In this document: positions 39,467 to 48,020 of the stretch, piece by piece
How the letters are laid out: each line of letters begins with the position of its first letter
Numbering within the stretch: the stretch's first letter is position 1
Source of the DNA: Corynebacterium aurimucosum
Lineage (GTDB): Bacteria > Actinomycetota > Actinomycetes > Mycobacteriales > Mycobacteriaceae
Direction of reading: 5' to 3'
DNA: 64,000 nucleotides
NCBI RefSeq assembly: GCF_030408555.1
Contig: NZ_CP047048.1
Coordinates: 2,232,001 to 2,296,000, forward strand
The notes under the pieces: model-generated
What the model was told of the DNA's origin: nothing
The model's database searches: none
The model's input: the letters and a program-made list of their open reading frames with translations, nothing else
Made by a program: the position numbers and the translations under genes

Positions 39467-39504
39467 CGCCCCCAAAGCGCGATTCGAGTGCGGCAGTGGG
39501 GGCG
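39467..39504 (-). promoter_or_regulatory. Intercistronic hairpin between pstS and pstC
   Basis: Perfect CGCCCCCA/TGGGGGCG arms around a 22-base loop, with no T-run after it on the minus strand. Such a stem usually stabilises upstream mRNA or partly attenuates, allowing more PstS binding protein than permease. Confidence 0.55.
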
Positions 39505-39535
39505 AAGAGTATTTAGCTTTGTTGAGCTCTAGCGC

Positions 39536-40645
39536 TTACTGCAGAGCGTCAACAGCAGCCTTCAGCTTGTCCAGGTGTGCACCCTCAACCGGGATGAAGC
39601 CCTGAGAAGCAAGCTGGTCATCTTGGTGATCCAGGACGGTGGTGAAGAAGGCCTTAACCAGAGCGGAGGTCTCCTCATCGTAACCAGCGGAGCAAACAAT
39701 GTTGTAGGTGGTCAGGATGAGCGGGTATGCGCCCTCGTCGTCAGACGCGAACAGAGCGTCGGAGTCAACAACCATGTTGTGCTCGGACTCGGTCTCCTTG
39801 AACTCCAGGTTCTCCAGAGCAACGTTGACGGACTCGGTGTTCAGCTCAACCGGGCCGTGGCCGAAGTCGATCTTTGCCTTCTGAACGCCGTCTGCTTCCT
39901 TCTGGTCAGCGAAACCGGACTCAACGTAGGTGATAGCACCCTTGATGTTGGCAACCTGGTCAGCAACACCAGCGGAGCCGTTGGCGCCCTCACCAACTGC
40001 ATCCGGGAACTGCTTGCCCTCGGTGTCCCAGTCGCCGGTAGCGGCCTTCAGGAACTTCTGGAAGTTGGCGGAGGTACCGGACTCATCAGAGCGGAAGATG
40101 ACGGTGATGTCCTCGTCCGGCAGGTCGGTGCCTTCGTTGTCAGCGGCGATTGCCTCGTCGTTCCACTTGGTGATGTCACCCTTGAAGATCTTGGCCAGGG
40201 TCTCGGTGGAGAGGTTGATCTCGGTACCCTCGAGGTTGTAAGCGATAGCTACCGGACCGATGGTGGTCGGCAGGTGCCATGCCTCGTTGCCGCCACAGCG
40301 CTCAGCAGCAGCCTCAACCTCGCCTTCGTCTTCCTTCAGAGCGGAGTCGGAACCAGCGAAGTCGGCCTGGCCGTTGGTGAAGGCCTCAACGCCAGCGCCG
40401 GAGCCGGAAGCGTTGTAGGACAGGGAAGCGTTCGGATGATCCTCAGAGAATGCGGTCTGGAAGTAAGACATTGCATTCTGCTGGGAGGACGCGCCGTCAC
40501 CGACGAGCTCGCCGGAGACGTCAGAGCCCTCGGAGCCGCCTTCAGCGGAGCCGGAGTCGTTGGACTCGGAGCAAGCGACGAGAGCGGTGGAGGTGGCGGC
40601 GACGATGCCGAAGATAGCGGCAGTGCGCTTGAAGTTGCGGATCAC
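39536..40645 (-). CDS. pstS: Phosphate-binding lipoprotein PstS
   Basis: A 369-residue extracytoplasmic phosphate receptor anchored by lipid. The signal peptide FKRTAAIFGIVAATSTALVAC ends in a lipobox with Cys25. Phosphate contacts include GDGASSQQNAM (near 51-61), GSGAGVEAFTNGQADFAGSDSAL, and FRSDESGTSANFQKFL. I chose the GTG at 40645 because GGAAAGG lies 6 bases before it and the signal peptide then starts correctly. The ORF extends further upstream. First gene of pstSCAB, with a PHO-box-like repeat about 140 bases upstream. Confidence 0.95.
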   Translation of the reverse strand: MIRNFKRTAAIFGIVAATSTALVACSESNDSGSAEGGSEGSDVSGELVGDGASSQQNAMSYFQTAFSEDHPNASLSYNASGSGAGVEAFTNGQADFAGSDSALKEDEGEVEAAAERCGGNEAWHLPTTIGPVAIAYNLEGTEINLSTETLAKIFKGDITKWNDEAIAADNEGTDLPDEDITVIFRSDESGTSANFQKFLKAATGDWDTEGKQFPDAVGEGANGSAGVADQVANIKGAITYVESGFADQKEADGVQKAKIDFGHGPVELNTESVNVALENLEFKETESEHNMVVDSDALFASDDEGAYPLILTTYNIVCSAGYDEETSALVKAFFTTVLDHQDDQLASQGFIPVEGAHLDKLKAAVDALQ

Positions 40646-40780
40646 GGGAAACCTTTCCGGTACGGATACAAGAGAATGATTGTCCGAGTAAATCGCCCTC
40701 CGCCGTCCTCTTAAGGCGGGCACGATTAACTCACGGGAAGTAAAGCTATATCTGGTGGGTTAACCCCACAGGGATCAAGA

Positions 40781-40798
40781 GATGAACAATCGGTGAAC
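40781..40798 (-). promoter_or_regulatory. PHO-box-like direct repeat upstream of pstS
   Basis: On the minus strand GTTCACC-GATT-GTTCATC forms an 11-base-period direct repeat, the pattern bound by PhoP/PhoR-type regulators in other actinobacteria. It sits about 136-153 bases before the pstS start, where phosphate-starvation activation is expected. Confidence 0.55.
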
Positions 40799-40819
40799 TT
40801 GTACCACAAGGCGGTGAGG

Positions 40820-41734
40820 CTAGTCACTTTTCGCCCAGACGCAGTGTTCCTCTGCAATGGTGAAACCCAAACGCTCATAGGCCTTTACTGCAGGATCGTT
40901 GTCCGCCTCGACATATAAAATGACCTTGTCCGCGCCTTTTTCCACCATGCGCTGCAGCCCCGCAGTGAGCAGTGGCCCACCGAGCCCACGCCCGCGGTAG
41001 TCCTCACCCAGCCCCACAACATAGACCTCACCAAAGGCTGGGGTGCCCTCGGCATGCCATTTCAGCCAGTGGAAACCGGCCATTGCTGGGGCACTGTGCG
41101 CACCACCGTGCGAATCCCACAGGAATAGCACGTCGGCGGGATCAAACCATTCGGCTTCCATCCCGCGATGCAGACGCTCCAGGTCCCAGCCCCCTTGCTC
41201 CGGATGCCAGGAAAAAGACTCGTTGTTGGTGCGAACCCATTCCGCCTCGACATGTTCACGTCCGAAGCGCTCCACCGACTCGGTGTACGTGTGAATCTCT
41301 AGGCCGTCGACCGCTGCGGACGCTTCCTCCGCTGCGCGTAGGTCCTGGCCCTCAATAGCCATGACGAGCAGGCGCCTCACGACATCCATCTCATTACGTT
41401 TCGCCAGCGCCTGGGCGGCCGGGAGGTTGCCATGCGCCCAGATCTGGGGGGATGCCGGGAGGGCGTCGACAAGCGCCTGCCCTACCCCTCGCCCACGGTG
41501 TTCCACACCGACAAAGAGCTCCACTGTCTGCCCGTCGAGGGCAGCCACACCGAGCACCTCGTCGCCCTCGATAGAGAGCAGATGGCGGTGGCCCAGGCGG
41601 TCATCCCGCAGCCCGATAAGAAACTGTTCTGAGAAAGGCGCAACACCATCGTGTGTTTCGGCCGCTGCAGCAAGTTCCTCCACGCGCTGCGCGAGATCTA
41701 GATTCTGCGGCACAGTATTAGTCTCTATATTCAT
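40820..41734 (-). CDS. mshD: Mycothiol synthase (acetyltransferase MshD)
   Basis: Last step of mycothiol synthesis: acetylates Cys-GlcN-Ins with acetyl-CoA. About 304 residues in tandem GNAT domains. The N-terminal one is degenerate (VGVEHRGRGVGQALVDAL around 78-95) and the C-terminal one is active (VYVVGLGEDYRGRGLGGPLLTAGLQRMVEKGADKVILYVEADNDPAVKAYERLGF). I start at ATG 41734 (MNIETN), with AGGGTGG upstream. The adjoining genes match the mycobacterial mshD-pst-LmeA neighbourhood. Mycothiol is the main low-molecular-weight thiol of the group. Confidence 0.93.
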   Translation of the reverse strand: MNIETNTVPQNLDLAQRVEELAAAAETHDGVAPFSEQFLIGLRDDRLGHRHLLSIEGDEVLGVAALDGQTVELFVGVEHRGRGVGQALVDALPASPQIWAHGNLPAAQALAKRNEMDVVRRLLVMAIEGQDLRAAEEASAAVDGLEIHTYTESVERFGREHVEAEWVRTNNESFSWHPEQGGWDLERLHRGMEAEWFDPADVLFLWDSHGGAHSAPAMAGFHWLKWHAEGTPAFGEVYVVGLGEDYRGRGLGGPLLTAGLQRMVEKGADKVILYVEADNDPAVKAYERLGFTIAEEHCVWAKSD

Positions 41735-41767
41735 GCTTCCCACCCTACGTGCGGTAGTAATAGAGGG

Positions 41768-42604
41768 GTGACCGTCATCTACCTCAGCCGCAACCTCGTA
41801 CGTCTTGCCGCCGTCGCGGGAGTGGTCCTGACCGCATGGCTGGCGGATTCAGCAGTGGCGATGCATGCGGAACACACCGTGGCCCAGCAGGCGAAGGCCA
41901 GCTCCCAGCTGGAAAACACACCGAACGTGTATATCGGCGGCGTCCCCTTCACCCTGGGCGCGCTCACCAAGGAGATCCCCTACTTGGAGGTTAAATCTTC
42001 TGACGTGGAGGTTCCCAAGCTCGGGATGGTCAATGCCTCGACTACTCTGCGCGACATCACGATCCGCCCCGAACAACTCTTCAGCGGCGAGCTAGAAGGC
42101 TCACCGGTGTCGACTTACACGCGCAGCATCAACCTCGACGGTGTGGCCTTAGGCCGCATGCTGGGCATTACCGATCTGTCCATTGCCAATCCCGATGACA
42201 TGTCTCCCACCGGCGGCCCCTCGGCCCAAGCTGAGCTCACCGGCACGCTACCAGGAGACAACACCAAGTCCACCGCGACGGTAACGCTGCGCCTCGTGGG
42301 CCCGGAATTTCGTATGAGCGTCTACGGAACCGATGATGAACGCCTCAAGAAGGCTTTCGGTTTGGTCTTGGATACCCGCCAGCTCCCCCTGCCTTCACAG
42401 GCCACATCCGTAAAACTGCACGGCGGCTCCATCACCTTCGAGGTGCAGCGCCGCAACATCACGTTGAAGACCGCGCAGCTCTCACCGCTGGAGATCGACG
42501 GCTCAGAAGAAAAGGCCGTCGAGGATGCAGCGCAGAAGGCACAAGACACGGCCAACCAAGTGGGTAGCGCACCAACGACTCCGCCGAGCTGGCGCCAGAA
42601 CTAG
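41768..42604 (+). CDS. LmeA-like (DUF2993) phospholipid-binding envelope protein
   Basis: A 278-residue exported or membrane-anchored protein with one hydrophobic segment at about 8-30. The DUF2993 fold region follows (VYIGGVPFTLGALTKEIPYLEVKSSDVEVPKLGM…LRDITIRPEQLFSGEL). Mycobacterial LmeA, at the equivalent place near mshD, binds phosphatidylinositol mannosides and promotes lipomannan elongation. Its C-terminus is Ala/Gln/Pro-rich. The GTG start has GAGGGG touching it, so the exact start is uncertain. The last 4 bases overlap the convergent lipid kinase gene. Confidence 0.8.
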   Translation: MTVIYLSRNLVRLAAVAGVVLTAWLADSAVAMHAEHTVAQQAKASSQLENTPNVYIGGVPFTLGALTKEIPYLEVKSSDVEVPKLGMVNASTTLRDITIRPEQLFSGELEGSPVSTYTRSINLDGVALGRMLGITDLSIANPDDMSPTGGPSAQAELTGTLPGDNTKSTATVTLRLVGPEFRMSVYGTDDERLKKAFGLVLDTRQLPLPSQATSVKLHGGSITFEVQRRNITLKTAQLSPLEIDGSEEKAVEDAAQKAQDTANQVGSAPTTPPSWRQN

Positions 42605-43641
42605 TTGATTCGAATGAGGTCCCGCAGGATCCTGCGGATGCTGCGGTGCGTGGGCGGGGTCGGGTCGATGGGAGCGAATACCTCCAATGCGTCCGCTTCC
42701 GATTCCAGGTGCACTTCTGTGAAAGTGCCTTCCGACTCCCCATCCGCCTGAAAACGGTGTGGTTTCGGGCACACCAGATCCACCTCGACGGCATCCTCGA
42801 AGTGCAGCGTACGGGCATCCGTAACTTTATTCAGCCAGTGGCGGTGATCCACGCCGAAGAGGTGGAGCACACCGACGAGACCATCAATACCGCCAAGGTC
42901 TGACACCCCGAATAGGCCAAGTCCTTGGTCGAAGGAGTTGCGCGGATTGGTCACCACGGGCAGTGGGCCGAGGAAAGTCCACGGGTTGGTGTTGGAGGTG
43001 AACATGACGGGTACGTCATCAGCCGCGAAGGTTTCTCCCGAACTCGAGCGCGCACGCACGCTAATGCGCGGTGGGCGGATGCGGGCGCGCTGATAAGCCT
43101 GAAAGGCCACGGCCAAATAGCGCAACGGGGTAGCTGCAAAGCCCAACTCCCGAGCACGGTCCACGCGAGCCAGCACGTCGGCGTCTAACCCGAAACCGGC
43201 ATTGACCGCGAACCATCTGTCATTCCACACACCTAAGGAGACGGTGCGACGCGTATTGCGCTCCAGCATCCGAGCCAACACGTGCGCTGCCTCGACCGGG
43301 GTATTAGGGAAACCAAGGGCGCGAACGAAGACATTGGCGGAACCAGTGGGGATCACTGCGAGTGCTGGAATCTCCTGGGGGCTGGGGCGCTCTGTGGAAT
43401 CTGCAGGACCCAGCAGCCCGTTTACAACCTCATTCACCGTGCCATCGCCGCCGAAGACCAAGATGACATCGAAGTCTTCCCGCGTCATGCCGCGCACCAT
43501 ATCCTTCGCGTGCCCCGGGTAGTGCGTGAAGCGGGCCAGCAGCTGCAGCCCCTCCACGTCCCGAATAACGGGCAGAACCTCACGGAAAAGGGCCGAATTC
43601 TGACTCGTGGAGTTCGGGTTTGAGATCAGCAAAACGCGCAT
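42601..43641 (-). CDS. Diacylglycerol kinase-family lipid kinase
   Basis: A 346-residue DAGK-catalytic-domain protein. NPNSTSQNS at 8-16 and the nucleotide loop VFGGDGTVNEVVNGLLG at 62-78 are diagnostic, followed by PTGSANVFVRALG. It probably phosphorylates diacylglycerol or a related lipid to phosphatidate. PI or sphingoid-type substrates cannot be excluded. The ATG at 43641 (MRVLLISNP) has GGGAG close upstream. Confidence 0.87.
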   Translation of the reverse strand: MRVLLISNPNSTSQNSALFREVLPVIRDVEGLQLLARFTHYPGHAKDMVRGMTREDFDVILVFGGDGTVNEVVNGLLGPADSTERPSPQEIPALAVIPTGSANVFVRALGFPNTPVEAAHVLARMLERNTRRTVSLGVWNDRWFAVNAGFGLDADVLARVDRARELGFAATPLRYLAVAFQAYQRARIRPPRISVRARSSSGETFAADDVPVMFTSNTNPWTFLGPLPVVTNPRNSFDQGLGLFGVSDLGGIDGLVGVLHLFGVDHRHWLNKVTDARTLHFEDAVEVDLVCPKPHRFQADGESEGTFTEVHLESEADALEVFAPIDPTPPTHRSIRRILRDLIRIN

Positions 43642-43704
43642 GACTCCCAAGACTACTGGAGCCTAGTGGTTACCGTGATGCCACCACGACTACGCTGGGG
43701 CAGC

Positions 43705-44379
43705 ATGAGCGAACAGACTAATAATGAAAACCAGACGGAAAATACCCACCCGGAGAACACCAAGATCGACGGCAACGCGGCCGTTAACCAAGCTGCTGAA
43801 GCGTGGAAGGATGCTGCCTCCCGCAACATTCCTACCGTTGATGTGGCTGATAATCCCCTGCCGGATGAGACGGCGAACCTACGCCAAGGCCCGTCACTGC
43901 ACGATGGCCTCCTGGGACTTCTCCCCCTCGTCGGTGTCTGGCAGGGCGAAGGCCAGGCTCACAGCACCGACGGCGAACAGTACGCCTTTGGCCAGCAGCT
44001 CATCATCGCCCACGACGGTGAGAACTACCTGACCTACACCTCCCGCACCTGGAAGATCGATTCCGAGGGCAAACCGGTGGGCCCAGATGTCCGCGAGTCC
44101 GGATTCTGGCGCATCTCCCTCAAGGACGAGATTGAGATGACCTACACCTCCTCCAATGGCATCAACGAGATCTTCTACGGCTCGCTGTTCAACGAGCGCG
44201 CCTGGCAGCTGGAATCTGCGTCCACCATGGTCACGGAAACTGGGCCTACCAACCTCGGCCCCGGCAAGCGTATGTATGGCCTCATGCCGAACAACAACCT
44301 GGGCTGGGTAGATGAGCGGCTTGTCGACGGCGAAATGCGCCCCTTCATGTCCGCCGAGCTCACCCGCGTGGCAGGCTAA
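43705..44379 (+). CDS. Nitrobindin-like FABP-family protein lacking the heme His
   Basis: A 224-residue protein. About 60 polar N-terminal residues precede a ten-stranded barrel starting LVGVWQGEGQ (75-84, the GxWxGxG family motif). It corresponds by position and sequence to M. tuberculosis Rv0813c, next to pabC. In the C-terminal strand, where the paralogue Rv2717c has its heme-binding His (DHLAAVLHR), this protein reads PFMSAELTR, with Phe214 at the ligand position. So it probably does not bind heme in the usual way and may carry a lipid-like ligand instead. Confidence 0.85.
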   Translation: MSEQTNNENQTENTHPENTKIDGNAAVNQAAEAWKDAASRNIPTVDVADNPLPDETANLRQGPSLHDGLLGLLPLVGVWQGEGQAHSTDGEQYAFGQQLIIAHDGENYLTYTSRTWKIDSEGKPVGPDVRESGFWRISLKDEIEMTYTSSNGINEIFYGSLFNERAWQLESASTMVTETGPTNLGPGKRMYGLMPNNNLGWVDERLVDGEMRPFMSAELTRVAG

Positions 44380-44432
44380 TCAGCAGGCGAGCTAGCTGAG
44401 CTAGCTAACGCTAGCTCACAGTACGAGGGAGT

Positions 44433-45320
44433 CTAGCGCGCCAGGGCGGCGTCGATCAGCGCGCGTATTTCCTCCGCGTTCGCCGGCGCCTTGAGCTTCT
44501 TGCCATCGAGGCGCGTCACGCGCACCGCCGTGCGCACTGAAGACACAAGCCACACCGAGTCGGCTTCCTCGAGGTAGCGCAGGTCAAGCTCCTTCGCCTT
44601 GCAGCGATAGCCCTGATCGGAGGCGTATTCGAAGAGCGCCGCTTGCGTCGTGCCGGGCAAAATACCCTTACCCGCAGGCGTGCGCAGCTTCGCCCCCTTG
44701 ACCGCCACCACGGTAGAGGTGGCGCCTTCCAGCACCAGTCCCGTATCGGGATCAGTAAAGATCACATCATCAAACCCACGCTCGCGTGCCAGGCGCAGCG
44801 TAGCCATTGTGGCCGCATAATTCAGCGTTTTCGCAGGTAGCTCCTCCGCTACTTGCCACAGGCGCGGGGTGCTCATCACCTTGACGCCGGTAGCGCGCTG
44901 TGCCACAACCGCGTCTGAAACCTCCTGAACCACCACCCAGGCCGTGGGCACACCGGTGGAGGCGCGGCCCCGGGTATAAGTCCACGTGCACTTGGCTTCT
45001 AGCGACGAGCCCTCCTCTCCATCCGCGCCGGCGGGGCCATAGAAGTCCGCGATGGCCAGCTCAGTGGCTTCTTGCCACTTGTGCATCGGCGGCTCCGGCA
45101 GATCGAGCGCGCGGGCGGAATGCCGGAAGCGCTCCGCGTGGCGGTGAAAATTAGCGGCCTTGCCATTACGGACGAGGAGGGACTCGAAGATCCCGTCGCC
45201 GCGCGTCACCGCGGCATCATCCCAATAGACCAACGGAAGGTTCGGCATATGACGCCGCACCGACCCTCCAAACGGTTCCACAACGTAGATGACCGGCTCT
45301 TTCCTGCGCTGAAGGCTCAT
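44433..45320 (-). CDS. pabC: Aminodeoxychorismate lyase / class IV aminotransferase
   Basis: PLP enzyme releasing pyruvate from aminodeoxychorismate to give p-aminobenzoate for folate. The 295-residue fold type IV protein has RGDGIFESLLVRNGKAANFHRHAERF (40-65), catalytic Lys164 in ELPAKTLNYAA, and the phosphate loop EGATSTVVAVKG. It is divergent from the folate-binding YgfZ gene by 30 bases, the same arrangement as in mycobacteria. CATAAT 8 bases before the ATG suggests a near-leaderless mRNA. A branched-chain or D-amino acid aminotransferase activity is the alternative. Confidence 0.85.
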   Translation of the reverse strand: MSLQRRKEPVIYVVEPFGGSVRRHMPNLPLVYWDDAAVTRGDGIFESLLVRNGKAANFHRHAERFRHSARALDLPEPPMHKWQEATELAIADFYGPAGADGEEGSSLEAKCTWTYTRGRASTGVPTAWVVVQEVSDAVVAQRATGVKVMSTPRLWQVAEELPAKTLNYAATMATLRLARERGFDDVIFTDPDTGLVLEGATSTVVAVKGAKLRTPAGKGILPGTTQAALFEYASDQGYRCKAKELDLRYLEEADSVWLVSSVRTAVRVTRLDGKKLKAPANAEEIRALIDAALAR

Positions 45321-45350
45321 AGACCCGATTATGCCCTACCATCGGAGGGC

Positions 45351-46412
45351 GTGAGTTACTCTTCGCCACTTCTTTCCCGGCCCGGAGCTACTGAGTTCCA
45401 GGGCAGCACGCTTGTCGATGTCTCCGGGGTCCCCTGGCACTATGGAAACCCCCTTGTGGAGCAGCGCGCGGTAGAGACAGGTTCCGCCATCATCGACCGC
45501 TCCCATCGCCGCGTCATCGCGGTGTCTGGCCCCGATGCCCGTGCCTTCCTGCATAACCTGCTGAGCCAGAAGCTCGACGATGTAGACAGCGGCTTTTCCG
45601 CAGGCGCTCTTGACCTCAACATTCAGGGCCACGTCCTACACCACATGGATCTGTCCTTCGACGGGGACACCTTTTACCTCGACGTGCCCACAGCACAGTT
45701 CGAGTCTTTGCGAGATTTCCTTACCGCCATGGTGTTCTGGTCCCAGGTCACCGTGGAGGAAGCAGACGCGGCGGTCATCACGGTTCTGGGGCAGTCGCTG
45801 CAGCAGCCCTCGGCGGCCTTGGTCGAGCGTTCTGTGCAGTGGCCGGGCTGTCCACGCCAGGATTTCCTCGTGCCGCGCCAGCGGCTCGATGCTGCCGTAA
45901 CAGAGCTGGAGAAGCAGGGCGGAAGCTTAGCGGGTCTCATGGCATATACCGCAGAGCGAGTGCGCGCACGTGAGCCCGAACGGGCTGCTGACCTCGATGA
46001 GAAAACCATCGCCCATGAGGTTCCACAATGGATCCGGCGCAACGACGATGTGCCCGCATTCGTTCATCTAGAAAAAGGTTGCTACCGCGGACAGGAGACA
46101 GTAGCGCGCGTAGAGAACCTCGGCCGCTCTCCCCGTTTGCTGGTGATGCTTTACCTCGACGGGTCCGCTCCAGAGCGCCCCGATAGCGGCGCCGACATTA
46201 CGCTCGGGGGGCGGCGCGTTGGCCGGCTCGGCACCGTGGTGGAGGACTGCGATTATGGCCCCATCGCACTTGGTCTGATTAAGCGCAGCGCTCTCAACAA
46301 CGGGGATCTGAACATTGGCTCTGTGGCAGCTTCGGTTGAACCAGAGTCCATCCCCACCGATGAGGGCCCCAAGGCCGGGCGCGCCGCTGTGGACCGCCTG
46401 CGCGGAAAGTAG
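45351..46412 (+). CDS. ygfZ: YgfZ/GcvT-domain folate-binding protein (Fe-S maintenance)
   Basis: A tetrahydrofolate-binding protein of 353 residues supporting repair or assembly of Fe-S enzymes. The diagnostic KGCYRGQE is at 242-249 with reactive Cys244. The N-terminal GcvT-like fold includes AIIDRSHRRVIAVSGPDARAFLHNLLSQ (47-73). GTG at 45351 has GGAGG two to three bases upstream. The longer frame overlaps the divergent pabC and is rejected. Confidence 0.9.
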   Translation: MSYSSPLLSRPGATEFQGSTLVDVSGVPWHYGNPLVEQRAVETGSAIIDRSHRRVIAVSGPDARAFLHNLLSQKLDDVDSGFSAGALDLNIQGHVLHHMDLSFDGDTFYLDVPTAQFESLRDFLTAMVFWSQVTVEEADAAVITVLGQSLQQPSAALVERSVQWPGCPRQDFLVPRQRLDAAVTELEKQGGSLAGLMAYTAERVRAREPERAADLDEKTIAHEVPQWIRRNDDVPAFVHLEKGCYRGQETVARVENLGRSPRLLVMLYLDGSAPERPDSGADITLGGRRVGRLGTVVEDCDYGPIALGLIKRSALNNGDLNIGSVAASVEPESIPTDEGPKAGRAAVDRLRGK

Positions 46413-46600
46413 TGGCGAATTACACATTCGCCTCTTCTCCGCGGGCTAGAGCCCTTTTCGACGCGACGCTGGGGGGTAGTTCGGAATTTTTTCGTCACAC
46501 AGGCTATGGTGTCTTACAGGAACATACACATATCTGACTAAGACGATGGGGCGGCCAAGAATCCCTGGACCGCCCTACACACCTCAAGGGGGTCATGCAC
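46413..46600 (+). promoter_or_regulatory. Leader region of the DUF3073 gene
   Basis: It contains a GGGCGG (46549-46554)/CCGCCC (46570-46575) hairpin about 25 bases before the start and an AAGGGGG ribosome site. A promoter was not fixed with confidence. Confidence 0.4.
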
Positions 46601-46828
46601 ATGGGACGCGGACGCGCAAAGGCAAAGCAGACCAAAGTTGCACGCCAGCTGAAGTACAATTCGCCCGAGATGGACCTGGATTCGCTCCAGCGTGAACTCG
46701 CCTCACAGAACTCCAAGCGCTCCCGCGATGAGGACGAGGACCCGTACTCGGAGTACGCGGATTACGAAGACTATGCGGATCGCTGGAACTCGGACGAGTG
46801 GGATGAGGATGATTCCGACGCGCGCTAA
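46601..46828 (+). CDS. DUF3073 small acidic protein
   Basis: A 75-residue conserved actinobacterial protein. The first 20 residues are basic (MGRGRAKAKQTKVARQLKY), followed by a very acidic, Tyr-rich tail (DEDEDPYSEYADYEDYADRW…DEWDEDDSD). It matches M. tuberculosis Rv0810c in type and position, just before purM. The ATG at 46601 is 8 bases after AAGGGGG. The ATG at 46595 is too close to it. Function unknown. The charge pattern suggests nucleic-acid or ribosome contact. Confidence 0.88.
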   Translation: MGRGRAKAKQTKVARQLKYNSPEMDLDSLQRELASQNSKRSRDEDEDPYSEYADYEDYADRWNSDEWDEDDSDAR

Positions 46829-46869
46829 GCGCTTGGATCACTTCCCCACCGTGCACAGCACGTAAGCGA

Positions 46870-46922
46870 AGGGCCGGCAAGGCTTCCCCTCAATAAGAGG
46901 AGGAAACTGCCGGCCCTGTTCC
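46870..46922. terminator. Terminator between DUF3073 gene and purM
   Basis: AGGGCCGGCA (46870-46879) pairs with TGCCGGCCCT (about 46908-46917), then GTTCCTTTCC. It lies between converging genes. Confidence 0.75.
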
Positions 46923-46946
46923 TTTCCCAGGTTCCTTTCCTAGGAC

Positions 46947-47999
46947 CTAGAACCCTGGGTGCTCGCCCGTCATCAGAACGCGCGGCTCGCCTTCTTCGGC
47001 AACGCGGACGGTGCCCAGCTCCCATGCTTCAACGTGGCGGGCAGTCATCATGGCCAGTGCGCGCTCGCGATCCTCCGGCGCAACGACGGCGATCATGCCG
47101 ACGCCCATGTTGAAGGTCTTCTCCATCTCTTCGAGCGCCACCTTGCCCACCGAGGAAATGGTCTTGAAGATCTGGCCCGGAGTCCACGTCGAGCGGCTCA
47201 CCTCAGCGGTCAGGCCCTCCGGGATGACGCGCTCCAGGTTGCCAGCGAGGCCACCGCCGGTGACGTGGCAGAAGGTGGACACCGCGCACTCAGAGACCAG
47301 GGCCAGGCAGTCCTTGGCGTAGATACGGGTAGGCTCCAGTAGTTCCTCACCGAGAGTACGGCCCAGGTCTTCCATATAGCCGTCAAGCGGCAAACCGGCC
47401 TGCTCCAGGAGGACGTAGCGCGCCAAGGAGTAGCCGTTGGAGTGCAAACCAGAGGACTTCATAGCGATCAGGACGTCGCCGTCACGTACCTTGTCTGGGC
47501 CGAGGAGCTCATCGGCCTCCACCACGCCAACGGCGGTGGCGGAGACGTCGTATTCATCCTTGCCCATGACGCCTGGGTGCTCCGCGGTCTCACCGCCGAG
47601 GAGGGCAGCACCAGCCTGGACGCAGCCCTCAGCAATGCCCTTCACAATCTCCGCTACCTTTTCCGGAACAACCTCGCCCACCGCGATGTAGTCCTGCAGG
47701 AAAAGCGGCTCGGCTCCGCACACGACGAGATCATCCACGCACATGGCGACGAGGTCGATGCCGATGGTGTCGTGCTTATCCATGGCCTGGGCCACGGCCA
47801 GCTTGGTACCCACGCCATCAGAGCCAGCTGCGAGGACCGGCTCCTTGTAGTCCCCCAGTTTGAACAGGCCGGCGAATCCGCCGAGCCCACCCATCACCTC
47901 GGGGCGGGTGGCACGTTTGGCGTGGGGGGTAATTAGCTCTACTGCGCGGTCGCCTTCCTCAATGTTGACGCCGGCGGCAGCATACGTGTTCTCGCTCAT
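46947..47999 (-). CDS. purM: Phosphoribosylformylglycinamidine cyclo-ligase (AIR synthetase)
   Basis: Fifth step of purine synthesis: ATP-dependent closure of FGAM to AIR. The 350-residue product begins TYAAAGVNIEEGDRAVELI (5-23) and has the AIRS family DGVGTKLAVAQ (61-71), the GGETAEHPGVM substrate loop, and HVTGGGLAGNLER. It is 21 bases downstream of purF in an operon with it and the sterol-carrier gene. Confidence 0.97.
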   Translation of the reverse strand: MSENTYAAAGVNIEEGDRAVELITPHAKRATRPEVMGGLGGFAGLFKLGDYKEPVLAAGSDGVGTKLAVAQAMDKHDTIGIDLVAMCVDDLVVCGAEPLFLQDYIAVGEVVPEKVAEIVKGIAEGCVQAGAALLGGETAEHPGVMGKDEYDVSATAVGVVEADELLGPDKVRDGDVLIAMKSSGLHSNGYSLARYVLLEQAGLPLDGYMEDLGRTLGEELLEPTRIYAKDCLALVSECAVSTFCHVTGGGLAGNLERVIPEGLTAEVSRSTWTPGQIFKTISSVGKVALEEMEKTFNMGVGMIAVVAPEDRERALAMMTARHVEAWELGTVRVAEEGEPRVLMTGEHPGF

Positions 48000-48020
48000 G
48001 AATGACTTAGTCCTTATTCC

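Noticed and set aside
39575..40714. A 379-codon plus-strand frame opposite pstS
   Set aside because: Antisense shadow of pstS; no recognisable protein and no ribosome site.
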